A DNA stretch of 64,000 nt from Bog-793 sp963803025 (lineage in GTDB: Bacteria > Actinomycetota > Acidimicrobiia > Acidimicrobiales > Bog-793), in assembly GCA_963803025.1 (NCBI GenBank), contig CAWDKZ010000017.1:130151-194150 (forward strand), in the 5' to 3' direction. The notes below the pieces were generated by a model that ran no database searches, was not told the DNA's origin, and worked only from the letters and a program-made list of their open reading frames with translations. This document shows, piece by piece, positions 1 through 7,142 of this stretch. Position numbers and translations under genes: made by a program. Positions within the stretch are counted from its first letter, which is position 1. The number at the start of each line of letters is the position of its first letter.

Positions 1-1682
1 GATGCTGCCGCCGGAACCCGCCGTCCGCAGTCGCTCGACAGCGGCACGGGCCGAGGGGCCGCCCTGGACGAGGACCGCGTCGAGCACCCCCTCGACCGCC
101 GCTTCGAAGGCGAGCACCAGGTCGTCGTCGACCTCGACGACGTCGAGCAGCGTTCCGACCACGCCCGAGACGGCGGAGAGCCGTTCCATCCCCGCCCGCC
201 GCGGGCCTCGTCGAGGGCGAGCTCGAGCGCCTCGGCCCGGGCCCGCGCCGCCTGGCGTCGCGCCGTAGAGGTCCGCAACGCCTCCTCGGCCGAGGCGGCC
301 GCGGCTTCGGCGGCCGCCTCGCCGCCCCCGGCGGTCTCCGAGGCCGCGCCCGCCCGGGCGAGCTCGGTGCCGAGCCGGTCGAGTTCCGCTGTCGTCGTCC
401 CGAGGCGGCCGGAGAGCTCCTCCCGCCTCCTGGCGAGCGCGACCGCGCGCTCGGTGGCGCGCACCTCGGCCTCGCGACTCGTGCGGAGAGCCTCGGCCGC
501 GCTGGCACGCGCGGCGCGCGCCTCGGCGACCCGGGTGGACGACGCGGGCTCGTCCGCGCCGAAACGATCCTCGGGCGCGTCCTGCCGCGTGGCGAGACGC
601 GCTTCCTCCGCCTCGAGCGCCGCGAGCTCCGGCGCGAGCGCCTGCCTCGCGGTCTCGGCGTCGACGAGCGCCGCCGAGACCCGCTCCAGCTCGCCGGTGA
701 GCGCGTCCGACGCCGCGGTCCCCGCGAGCACGGCCGCGAGCGCCGCGCCGGCACGCCGACGCTCGTTGACGAGTGCGAGCTGCCCGCGCCCCCGCTCGCG
801 CAGCTGTTCGAGACGGCTGACGATCGGCGCGAGCTCGTCGGCGCGTGCCGTGCCCAGTTCCTCCTCGATGGCCGCGAGGCGGCCGCCGAGGGCCTCGAGC
901 CCGCCGTTGCGTCGGACGAGGTCCGAGTCGAGCTCCGCCGCCTGCGAGTCGAGGGCGGCGAGCCTCCCGCTCAGTTCGGCGAGCTCACGTCCGGCAAGAT
1001 GGAGCCGCAGCGCCCCGAGCTCCGCTTCGAGCTCACCGTGCTGGCGCGCCGAGGTCGCTTGGCGCTCGAGCGGCCTGAGCTGGCGTTTCACCTCCCGCAA
1101 CAGGTCCTGGACGCGGGAGAACCCCGCCTCGCTCGCCTCGAGCCGGCGCTGAGCGCGCTCGCGACGGCGGCGGTACTTGAGGATCCCCGCCGCCTCCTCG
1201 ATGATCGCCCGTCGGTCCTCGGGGTGGGCGGTGAGCACCACGTCGAGTTGGCCCTGGCCGACGACGACGTGCTGCTGACGGCCGACCCCCGTGTCCGAGA
1301 GGAGCTCCTGGACGTCGAGCAGACGGCACGGCGATCCGTTGATGGCGTACTCGCTCTCGCCCGAACGGAACAGGGTCCGCGTGACCGTCACCTCGGTGAG
1401 CTCGATCGGCAGACGACGCGCCGAGTTGTCGATCGTGAGGGTCACCTCGGCCCGCCCGAGCGCCGCCCGTTTGGCGGTGCCGGCGAAGATGACGTCGTCC
1501 ATCTTCGCCGAGCGCACGACGCTCGGCCCCTGGGCGCCGAGCACCCACGCGATCGCGTCGACGACGTTCGACTTCCCCGAACCGTTCGGACCGACGACGA
1601 CGGTGACCCCGGGCTCGAACTCGAGCGTCGTCGGGTCGGCGAACGACTTGAATCCCTTGAGAGAAAGCGACCTCAAGAACAC
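1..1682 (-). CDS. smc: Chromosome segregation ATPase SMC, 5' part, with a frameshift near the hinge
   Basis: SMC dimers organise and segregate the chromosome. The GTG start at 1682 opens the frame, with an in-frame TAA just upstream at 1695-1697. The N-terminus reads VFLRSLSLKGFKSF, followed by the Walker A loop GPNGSGKSNVVDAI near residue 33 and the Q-loop region GRQQHVVVGQGQ. A long Arg/Glu/Ala-rich coiled coil follows to about residue 495. At about 187-197 the good frame changes: the hinge sequence (GVVGTLLDVVEVDDD) is read in another frame, which a single extra C in the CCCC run at 190-193 would join. The hinge, second coiled coil and C-terminal ATPase half lie off the left edge. The family identity is firm. 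Whether the frameshift is real or a sequence error cannot be told here. Confidence 0.9.
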   Translation of the reverse strand, partial: MFLRSLSLKGFKSFADPTTLEFEPGVTVVVGPNGSGKSNVVDAIAWVLGAQGPSVVRSAKMDDVIFAGTAKRAALGRAEVTLTIDNSARRLPIELTEVTVTRTLFRSGESEYAINGSPCRLLDVQELLSDTGVGRQQHVVVGQGQLDVVLTAHPEDRRAIIEEAAGILKYRRRRERAQRRLEASEAGFSRVQDLLREVKRQLRPLERQATSARQHGELEAELGALRLHLAGRELAELSGRLAALDSQAAELDSDLVRRNGGLEALGGRLAAIEEELGTARADELAPIVSRLEQLRERGRGQLALVNERRRAGAALAAVLAGTAASDALTGELERVSAALVDAETARQALAPELAALEAEEARLATRQDAPEDRFGADEPASSTRVAEARAARASAAEALRTSREAEVRATERAVALARRREELSGRLGTTTAELDRLGTELARAGAASETAGGGEAAAEAAAASAEEALRTSTARRQAARARAEALELALDEARGGRGWNGSPPSRAWSERCSTSSRSTTTWCSPSKRRSRGCSTRSSSRAAPRPVPLSSDCGRRVPAAA

Positions 1683-1758
1683 GGCGTCGCCACGTTACCC
1701 GGGTGGCGCGGCCGACCCGGGGCTAAGGCGCCGGGTCGCGGGGCGTCGCGGCGTCGGT

Positions 1759-2589
1759 TCAGCTCTGGCAGCGCGGGCACCAATGCGTCGAGCGGCCCGC
1801 GACCCGCGCGCCGACGACGGCGGTCCCACAGACCGGGCAGGGCTCGCCGGCGCGGCCGTAGACGGCGTGCTCGGACTGGAAGGCCCCGGGTTCGCCGAAC
1901 AGATCCCGGTAGCTCCCGTCGTCGAGCGACGTCCCGCCGAGTTCGACCGCCCGGGCGATCACGGTGCGCAACGCCGCGGCGAGCCGGGCGACGTCGTCGG
2001 TCCCGAGCGATTCGGTGCGACGGTCCGGTCGCAGTCCCGCCGCGAAACAGATCTCGTCGGCGTAGATGTTGCCGACGCCGGCGATCGTCCTCTGGTCGAG
2101 CAACAACGCCTTCAGCGTCGTGTGGCGCCGCGCGACGAGCCCGCCGAGCAGCTCGGGACCGACGACATCGCTGGCGGCATCGGTCCCGAGGGGGCCGATC
2201 GCCTCGTCAAGCAGCGTTTCGCCGGGGAATGCGAAGAAGAGCTCGCCGAAGGTGCGCGGGTCGACGAAACGGAGCTCCCGCCCGTCGTCGAGCGTGAGCA
2301 CGGCGTGGGTGTGGGGGCCGCGTTCGACCCGCCGGTCGTTCTCGATCCGCAGCCGGCCCGTCATCCGCAGGTGGATGACGAGCGTGCCGCCGCGGCACTC
2401 GACGAGCAGGTACTTGCCGCGTCGCGCGACGCCGAGGACCCGGCGACCGGTGAGGCGGCGGGCGAACTCGCTCGGGTCCTGGCGACGAACGGTGCGGGGG
2501 CCGCTCACTTCGACGGCGATGACCGTGCGTCCGACGACGGTGCGCGCCAGGCCGAGCCGGAGGGTCTCGACCTCGGGGAGCTCAGGCAC
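1759..2589 (-). CDS. mutM: Formamidopyrimidine-DNA glycosylase (Fpg/MutM)
   Basis: Base-excision repair enzyme that removes 8-oxoguanine and ring-opened purines and nicks the abasic site. The 276-residue protein starts at GTG 2589 as (M)PELPEVETLR: Pro2 is the catalytic N-terminal amine and Glu3 the acid. Lys59 in RGKYLL and the H2TH region (NIYADEICF) follow. The C-terminal zinc finger has Cys251, Cys254, Cys271 and Cys274 (CPVC ... CPRC). The start overlaps the rnc stop by 8 bp, so the two are probably co-translated. A longer upstream frame exists but would run inside rnc and lacks the conserved N-terminal proline, so 2589 is preferred. Confidence 0.95.
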   Translation of the reverse strand: MPELPEVETLRLGLARTVVGRTVIAVEVSGPRTVRRQDPSEFARRLTGRRVLGVARRGKYLLVECRGGTLVIHLRMTGRLRIENDRRVERGPHTHAVLTLDDGRELRFVDPRTFGELFFAFPGETLLDEAIGPLGTDAASDVVGPELLGGLVARRHTTLKALLLDQRTIAGVGNIYADEICFAAGLRPDRRTESLGTDDVARLAAALRTVIARAVELGGTSLDDGSYRDLFGEPGAFQSEHAVYGRAGEPCPVCGTAVVGARVAGRSTHWCPRCQS

Positions 2590-3340
2590 GCGGTCGGTCG
2601 CGCCCGCCGGCCTGGAGGGCGACGATCGCGTCCTCGGCCGCGGCCCGCTCGGCCTGCTTCTTCGAGCTCCCCCGGCCCCGCCCGACCAGTTCGGTGCCGA
2701 CGCGGACCTCGGCGTCGAAGCGCTTGGCGTGCTCCGGACCCTGCTCGGTGACCACGTAGCGGGGCGGCTCGGCGCCGAGACGCGAACACATCTCCTGGAG
2801 GCGGTTCTTCGCGTCACCGAGCTCGTCTTGGCGGGACACCTCGGCGAGCTCGTCGGCGATCAGCCCGAGGACGAACGTGCTCGCCTGGGCCATGCCGCCG
2901 GAAAGGAACAGCGCGCCGATGACCGCCTCGAGGGCGTCGGCGAGGATCGACGGCTTGCCGCGCCCGCCCGAAGCGTCCTCGCCGCGCCCGAGCAGCAGTG
3001 CGGCGCCGAGCCCGAGGCTGGCGCCGATCGGCGCGAGCGCCTCGGTGCTCACGACGGCGGCCCGGATCCGCGCCAGATCGCCCTCGGGCAGCTCCGGCTG
3101 GCGGCGGTAGAGCTCCTCGGTGACGACGACCCCGAGCACGGCGTCGCCGAGGAATTCGAGGCGCTCGTTCGACTCCTGGCCCGGCATCTCGGCGCAGTAG
3201 GAACGGTGGCAGAGGGCGAGGCGCAACAGGTCCGGGTCGACGACACCCGGTCCGAGGCGTGCGGTGAGACGTTCGCGTGCCCGGACCGACTCGGCGGATT
3301 CGTGCGCCGCGGCGGGACCCGCCGCGGCCGTGCCGGGCAT
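2582..3340 (-). CDS. rnc: Ribonuclease III
   Basis: Double-strand-specific endoribonuclease for rRNA and mRNA processing. The 252-residue protein has the RNase III signature ERLEFLGDAVL at residues 59-69 (Glu62, Asp66) and the second metal-binding pair Asp135/Glu138 in ADALEAVIGALF. A double-stranded-RNA-binding domain fills about residues 170-245 (KNRLQEMC ... GRGRGSSKKQAERAAAEDAI). It has an ATG start and sits 11 bp after acpP, in the conserved acpP-rnc-mutM-smc order. Confidence 0.95.
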   Translation of the reverse strand: MPGTAAAGPAAAHESAESVRARERLTARLGPGVVDPDLLRLALCHRSYCAEMPGQESNERLEFLGDAVLGVVVTEELYRRQPELPEGDLARIRAAVVSTEALAPIGASLGLGAALLLGRGEDASGGRGKPSILADALEAVIGALFLSGGMAQASTFVLGLIADELAEVSRQDELGDAKNRLQEMCSRLGAEPPRYVVTEQGPEHAKRFDAEVRVGTELVGRGRGSSKKQAERAAAEDAIVALQAGGRDRPRA

Positions 3341-3351
3341 CGTTCGCCCCG

Positions 3352-3642
3352 TCAGGCTGCCTCGAGCTTGGCGGTGACGTAGTCGACCGCGTCGCGCACG
3401 GTGCGCAGATCCTCGAGATCCTCGTCGTCGATGCGGAAGTCGGCGACCTGGTTGCGCAGCTCCTCCTCCAGCGACTCGACGAGCTCGATCAGTGCGAGCG
3501 AGTCCGCGTTGAGGTCCTCACTGAACGACGACGACTCGCTGATGCCGTCCGGCGAGATCTCCAAGATGTCGGCGAGCTGGAGCCGCACGAGTTCGAGAAC
3601 CTGCTCTCGGTTCATCCGTCCCTTCGATGCTTCCGCTGGCAC
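3352..3642 (-). CDS. acpP: Acyl carrier protein
   Basis: Carries growing acyl chains on a phosphopantetheine arm in fatty-acid synthesis. The 96-residue acidic protein has the attachment motif LNADSLALIEL, with Ser48 as the modified residue. The GTG at 3642 is chosen because a strong ribosome-binding site (GGAGGAGG, 4 bases away) precedes it. An internal ATG at 3615 is the alternative and has a weaker site. It lies between plsX and rnc, linking it to phospholipid synthesis. Confidence 0.93.
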   Translation of the reverse strand: MPAEASKGRMNREQVLELVRLQLADILEISPDGISESSSFSEDLNADSLALIELVESLEEELRNQVADFRIDDEDLEDLRTVRDAVDYVTAKLEAA

Positions 3643-3748
3643 GTCACCTCCTCCGGGTCCGCTGCGATGAGCCGTCTGGGCCGACGCCGTGGCGCCGGTA
3701 GGCGTGCACCACCGACGGGTCGTGTGTCGACACCGACCGGTGCCGATG

Positions 3749-4729
3749 CTACCGGCTCACCGCCGCACGGACCTGTCCGACGAGATCCGCGGCGACGAGG
3801 TCCGCGGCGACGTGGACCGCGTTGACGATTGCCCGCGCCGAGCTGCTCCCGTGGCTGATGATGCAGACGCCCTCGACACCGAGCAACAGCGCTCCCCCGG
3901 TCTCTTCGGGGTCGACGTAGCCGGCGTACTTGAGAAGCGAGGGCACGAGCACGTCGCCCGCCGCCTTGTTCTCGGGCGACTCGGCAAAGACAGCGCCGAG
4001 AATGCCCATGAAGGCGTGGAGCGCCCCCTCGAGCGACTTCAGGGCGACGTTGCCCGTGAAACCGTCGACCACCACGACGTCGACGCCCCCGGCGAGCAGG
4101 TCGCGACCCTCGACGTTGCCGACGAACCGCACGCCGGCTCCCGCGGCGAGGAGCGCATGGGTCTCCTTGACGAGGGGACTGCCCTTCGAGGCCTCCTCGC
4201 CGTTCGACAACAGCGCGACCGAGGGTTGTGCGACCCCGTAGCGGCTCGTCACGTACGCCGAGGCCATCTGGGCGAACTGGACGAGCCACTCGGGACGGCA
4301 GTCGGCGTTGGCCCCGGCGTCGATGAGCACGGTCGGGTGCCCGCCGGACGGGATCGGCAGCGGCGCGGCGATCGCCGGACGCGCGACGCCCGAGAGCCGG
4401 CCCATCCGGAACAGCGCGCTCGCCATCGCGGCACCGGTGTTGCCAGCGCTCACCATCGCCGAGGCGCGCCCCTCGGCCACCGCCTCGGCGGCGCGCACGA
4501 GGGTCGAGTCGCGCTTCGCCCGCACGGCGCGGGCGGGGTCCTCGTCCATCGCGATCGACTCGTTCGCCACGAGGATCTCGAGATCGCCGACGTCGCCGAG
4601 GCGACCGTCGTCGGGTCCGACGAGCAAGACGGGGATGCCGAGCTCGTCCTGGACGCGGCGCGCGCCGGCGACGATCTCGGCGGGGGCCTTGTCGCCCCCG
4701 AGGGCGTCGACCGCGATCGGGAGGATCAG
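3749..4729 (-). CDS. plsX: Phosphate acyltransferase PlsX, apparent CTG start
   Basis: Transfers acyl groups from acyl-ACP to phosphate, the first step of bacterial glycerophospholipid synthesis. About 326 residues. The N-terminal family motif reads IAVDALGGDKAP, with SAGNTGA and later VVVDGFTGNVALK. No ATG, GTG or TTG lies between the rpmF stop and the conserved N-terminus. The only fitting start is CTG 4729, which forms a 4-bp CTGA overlap with the rpmF TGA and has GAGG four bases upstream. A longer in-frame reading back to 5002 would run through rpmF out of frame and is not credible. Confidence 0.9.
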   Translation of the reverse strand: MILPIAVDALGGDKAPAEIVAGARRVQDELGIPVLLVGPDDGRLGDVGDLEILVANESIAMDEDPARAVRAKRDSTLVRAAEAVAEGRASAMVSAGNTGAAMASALFRMGRLSGVARPAIAAPLPIPSGGHPTVLIDAGANADCRPEWLVQFAQMASAYVTSRYGVAQPSVALLSNGEEASKGSPLVKETHALLAAGAGVRFVGNVEGRDLLAGGVDVVVVDGFTGNVALKSLEGALHAFMGILGAVFAESPENKAAGDVLVPSLLKYAGYVDPEETGGALLLGVEGVCIISHGSSSARAIVNAVHVAADLVAADLVGQVRAAVSR

Positions 4730-4905
4730 TCGACCTCGACCGCCCGGCGTCCCTTGTACCAGCCGCAGTTCGGGCAGACGACGTGCGGGCGCTTGGCGTG
4801 CTGGCAGTTGGGGCAGCGACTCTGCGCCGGCTCGCCGAGCGTCCAGTTCGACGCGCGACGGCTCCGGCTCTTCGACTTCGAGGTCTTCCTCTTCGGGACA
4901 GCCAT
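4726..4905 (-). CDS. rpmF: 50S ribosomal protein L32
   Basis: Small large-subunit protein of 59 residues beginning MAVPKRKTSKSKSRSRR. It carries a zinc-ribbon-type cysteine set, CPNC at residues 31-34 and CPNC at 44-47. The ATG has AGGAAG upstream. Its TGA overlaps the plsX CTG, and the YceD-like gene lies 100 bp upstream, the usual yceD-rpmF-plsX order. Confidence 0.95.
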   Translation of the reverse strand: MAVPKRKTSKSKSRSRRASNWTLGEPAQSRCPNCQHAKRPHVVCPNCGWYKGRRAVEVD

Positions 4906-5005
4906 CGTTCTTCCTACTCGTCGCGCCGGTGATCTCCGCCGGCGGGGTCGGTCTCATCCTCGCCACCACCGCCGACCTGCGACGCCGACGCGGGGCGGCC
5001 ACCCG

Positions 5006-5479
5006 TCAACCGGCGCACGAGCACGTCTCGACGTTGAGGTTGGCACCGCACCCGGGGCACAATCCCCGGCAACCCTCACCGCACAGGGGTGCGAGCGGCA
5101 GGTCGAGGATACACGCGTCGTGGACGATCATCTCCAGGTCGACCTCGTCGCCACCGAGCGGGTAGGTGGTCTCGTCGTCGGCGTCGGCGTCGGCGACGCA
5201 GAGCTCCCGCACCTCGACAACGAGATCGCCCGCTGCCGTCTCGAGGCAGCGCCGGCAGGCGCCCTCCCAGGACGCCCGGACCGTCCCCGACACGAAGATG
5301 CCGTCGTGGACCGACTCGAGCACCAGTTCGACCTGCACCGGCGAACCGTCGGGAACGTGCGACCCGCTGACGGCGAGATCGTGCGCCGCGATCACGGCCT
5401 CGATCTTCAGCCGACTCCCGGGGTCACGACGGAGTGCGGCGACGGGCGCGACGAGTGAACGGTCGGCTGCCGCCCGCAT
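5006..5479 (-). CDS. YceD/DUF177 family protein
   Basis: A 157-residue member of the DUF177 (YceD) family, which is linked by gene order to rpmF and to rRNA or ribosome metabolism; its exact role is not established. The core has CRRCLE (Cys75, Cys78) after a beta-rich segment, then an acidic stretch (ADADADDETTYPL) and a C-terminal cysteine cluster (CGEGCRGLCPGCG ... ETCSC) that could bind zinc. It lies directly upstream of rpmF on the same strand. Confidence 0.85.
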   Translation of the reverse strand: MRAAADRSLVAPVAALRRDPGSRLKIEAVIAAHDLAVSGSHVPDGSPVQVELVLESVHDGIFVSGTVRASWEGACRRCLETAAGDLVVEVRELCVADADADDETTYPLGGDEVDLEMIVHDACILDLPLAPLCGEGCRGLCPGCGANLNVETCSCAG

Positions 5480-5495
5480 CAGCCCGCCCCCTCCG

Positions 5496-6074
5496 TCACT
5501 GGCGATCTTGGTCGAAGAAGGCGTCCTCGGCGGCGTCCATCTCCCCGAGCTCGTCGGCCTCGTCGTCTTCCTCGTTGACGCTCAGACGGTCGCGGCCGGC
5601 CTGGACGGTGCGGATCGTCCGGTCGAGCACGATCTCGAAGGCGGCGAGCTTGCGGTCGACGTAGTCGTCCGCCTCGCGGCGGATGCGTCGGCTCTCGGCC
5701 TCGGCGTCGGCGAGGATCCGCTCGGCGTTGTTGCGGGCCTGGCGGACGATCTCGGTGCGCTGGACCATGTGCTCCGCCTGGGCACGCGCCTCGTCGAGGA
5801 GCTCGTCCGCCTCGCGAGCGGCGCGGGCTCGCACCTCCTCGCGGTCCTGCAGCACCCGGCGGGCGCGCTGAAACTCGACCGGCAGCGCCTCGCGCGCCTC
5901 GGAGAGCAGCTCCAGCACCTCGTCGCGACCGATAATCGCCGAAGACGAGAGCGGCATCGACTTCGCGCGCTCGACGATGCCCACCAGCTCGTCGAGGATC
6001 TCCGAGAGCTCGGGGCGCGCCTCGGCGCGAGCTGATGCCACGGAACGTTCGTCGAACTCGTTGTCAGGCACCAA
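5496..6074 (-). CDS. Coiled-coil protein, DivIVA/ATP-synthase-b-like
   Basis: A 192-residue, charged, largely helical protein. Residues about 60-170 are rich in Arg, Glu and Ala (REEVRARAAREADELLDEAR, NNAERILADAEAESRRIRRE), as in DivIVA-like or F-type ATPase b-like coiled coils. There is no signal peptide or membrane segment. The C-terminal 25 residues are very acidic. The start overlaps the coaD stop by 11 bp, and the YceD-like gene follows after 16 bp. Proteins of this type often sit beside coaD and yceD in actinobacteria. A cell-division or scaffolding role is inference only. Confidence 0.75.
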   Translation of the reverse strand: MVPDNEFDERSVASARAEARPELSEILDELVGIVERAKSMPLSSSAIIGRDEVLELLSEAREALPVEFQRARRVLQDREEVRARAAREADELLDEARAQAEHMVQRTEIVRQARNNAERILADAEAESRRIRREADDYVDRKLAAFEIVLDRTIRTVQAGRDRLSVNEEDDEADELGEMDAAEDAFFDQDRQ

Positions 6075-6540
6075 GTCGCTCCTTCATGCGCACCGCGACC
6101 GAATCGGGGACGAATGCGCTGACGTCGCCGCCGTAGCGGGCGACCTCGCGTACGAGACGCGAGGAGATGAACGAATACGACGAGCCGGTCGGCAGCATGA
6201 GCGTCTCGATCCCGGAGAGCTGCTGGTTCATCTGCGCCATCTGCAGCTCGTTCTCGAAGTCGGTCACGGCCCGCAGGCCCTTCACGATCACGTCGGCGCC
6301 GACCTGGCGCGCGACCTCGACGACGAGCGTCGTCATCGAGACGATCTCGACGTTGTCGAACCTCGCCAGGCATTCGGCGATCATCTGCTCGCGTTCGGCG
6401 GCGCTGAAGAGCGGCGGGTCCTTGTGCGGGTTGACCAGGACGGCCACGACGACGTCGTCGAAGAGGCGCCGGGCGCGTTCTACGACCTCGAGATGGCCGT
6501 TGTGGAAGGGGTCAAACGAACCCGGGAACAGCGCCCTCAT
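6064..6540 (-). CDS. coaD: Phosphopantetheine adenylyltransferase
   Basis: Makes dephospho-CoA from ATP and 4'-phosphopantetheine, the fourth step of CoA synthesis. The 158-residue protein has the nucleotidyltransferase motif GSFDPFHNGHLEVV near the N-terminus and the C-terminal ISSRLVRE motif. ATG 6540 overlaps the rsmD TGA as ATGA. A continuous frame reaching back to 7101 is an accident of the rsmD frameshift and not a fusion protein. Confidence 0.95.
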   Translation of the reverse strand: MRALFPGSFDPFHNGHLEVVERARRLFDDVVVAVLVNPHKDPPLFSAAEREQMIAECLARFDNVEIVSMTTLVVEVARQVGADVIVKGLRAVTDFENELQMAQMNQQLSGIETLMLPTGSSYSFISSRLVREVARYGGDVSAFVPDSVAVRMKERLGA

Positions 6541-7101
6541 CGTCGGGGCTCGCTGGTCCCGGCAGCCGACGACACCGGAGGTGAGGTCACGGCCACGGTC
6601 ACGAGCGTACCGCCGTGGCGGTAGACCCGGTGGAGGACGAACCCGCCCGCCAGCTCGATCCCGTGCGAGGACTCCAGCACGGCCGTGCGGGCGGGCAGCC
6701 GCGCGAGCAACTCGTGCCAACGCTCGAACGCGTACGGCGGGTCGACGAACGCGACGTCGAAGGTCTCGGCGACGGTCGCGCACCACGCCGAGCGCGTCGG
6801 CGCGCACGATGCGTGTTGCCGCCGACGACAGCCCCGTCATCTCGAGGTTCCAGTTGATCGCCGCCACGGCCGCACGGTCGGTCTCGACGAAGGTCACCGC
6901 GGCCGCGCCCCGCGAGAGCGCCTCGATGCCGAGCGCCCCCGATCCCGCGAACACGTCGGCGACGCTGGCGCCTTCGATGGCGCCGAGGTGGGCGAGCACG
7001 TCGAAGATCGCCTCCCGCACCCGATCGGCGGTCGGGCGCGCCACGGCGCTCTTGGGGGCCCGCAGCCGCCTGCCGCGGGCTGTTCCGCCGATGACGCGCA
7101 C
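6537..7101 (-). CDS. rsmD: 16S rRNA (guanine966-N2)-methyltransferase RsmD, frameshifted
   Basis: SAM-dependent methylase of G966 in 16S rRNA. The N-terminal half reads MRVIGGTARGRRLRAPKS ... VADVFAGSGALGIEALSRGA in one frame to RADAL near 6797. The catalytic motif DPPY (VAFVDPPYAFERW) and the rest to a TGA at 6537 are in another frame. The span is 188 codons plus one base, so one surplus base between about 6780 and 6797 explains it. The stop overlaps coaD as ATGA, as expected for an intact operon gene. A sequence error is the simplest explanation, but true inactivation is possible. Confidence 0.85.
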
Positions 7102-7142
7102 GGACTACGGTAACCCTCCCCGGGTTCCCGGCCCCGCTCCCG

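Noticed and set aside
6064..7101. An apparent RsmD-CoaD fusion protein
   Set aside because: The joint is made by a one-base shift in rsmD. CoaD has its own ATG in an ATGA overlap with the true rsmD stop.
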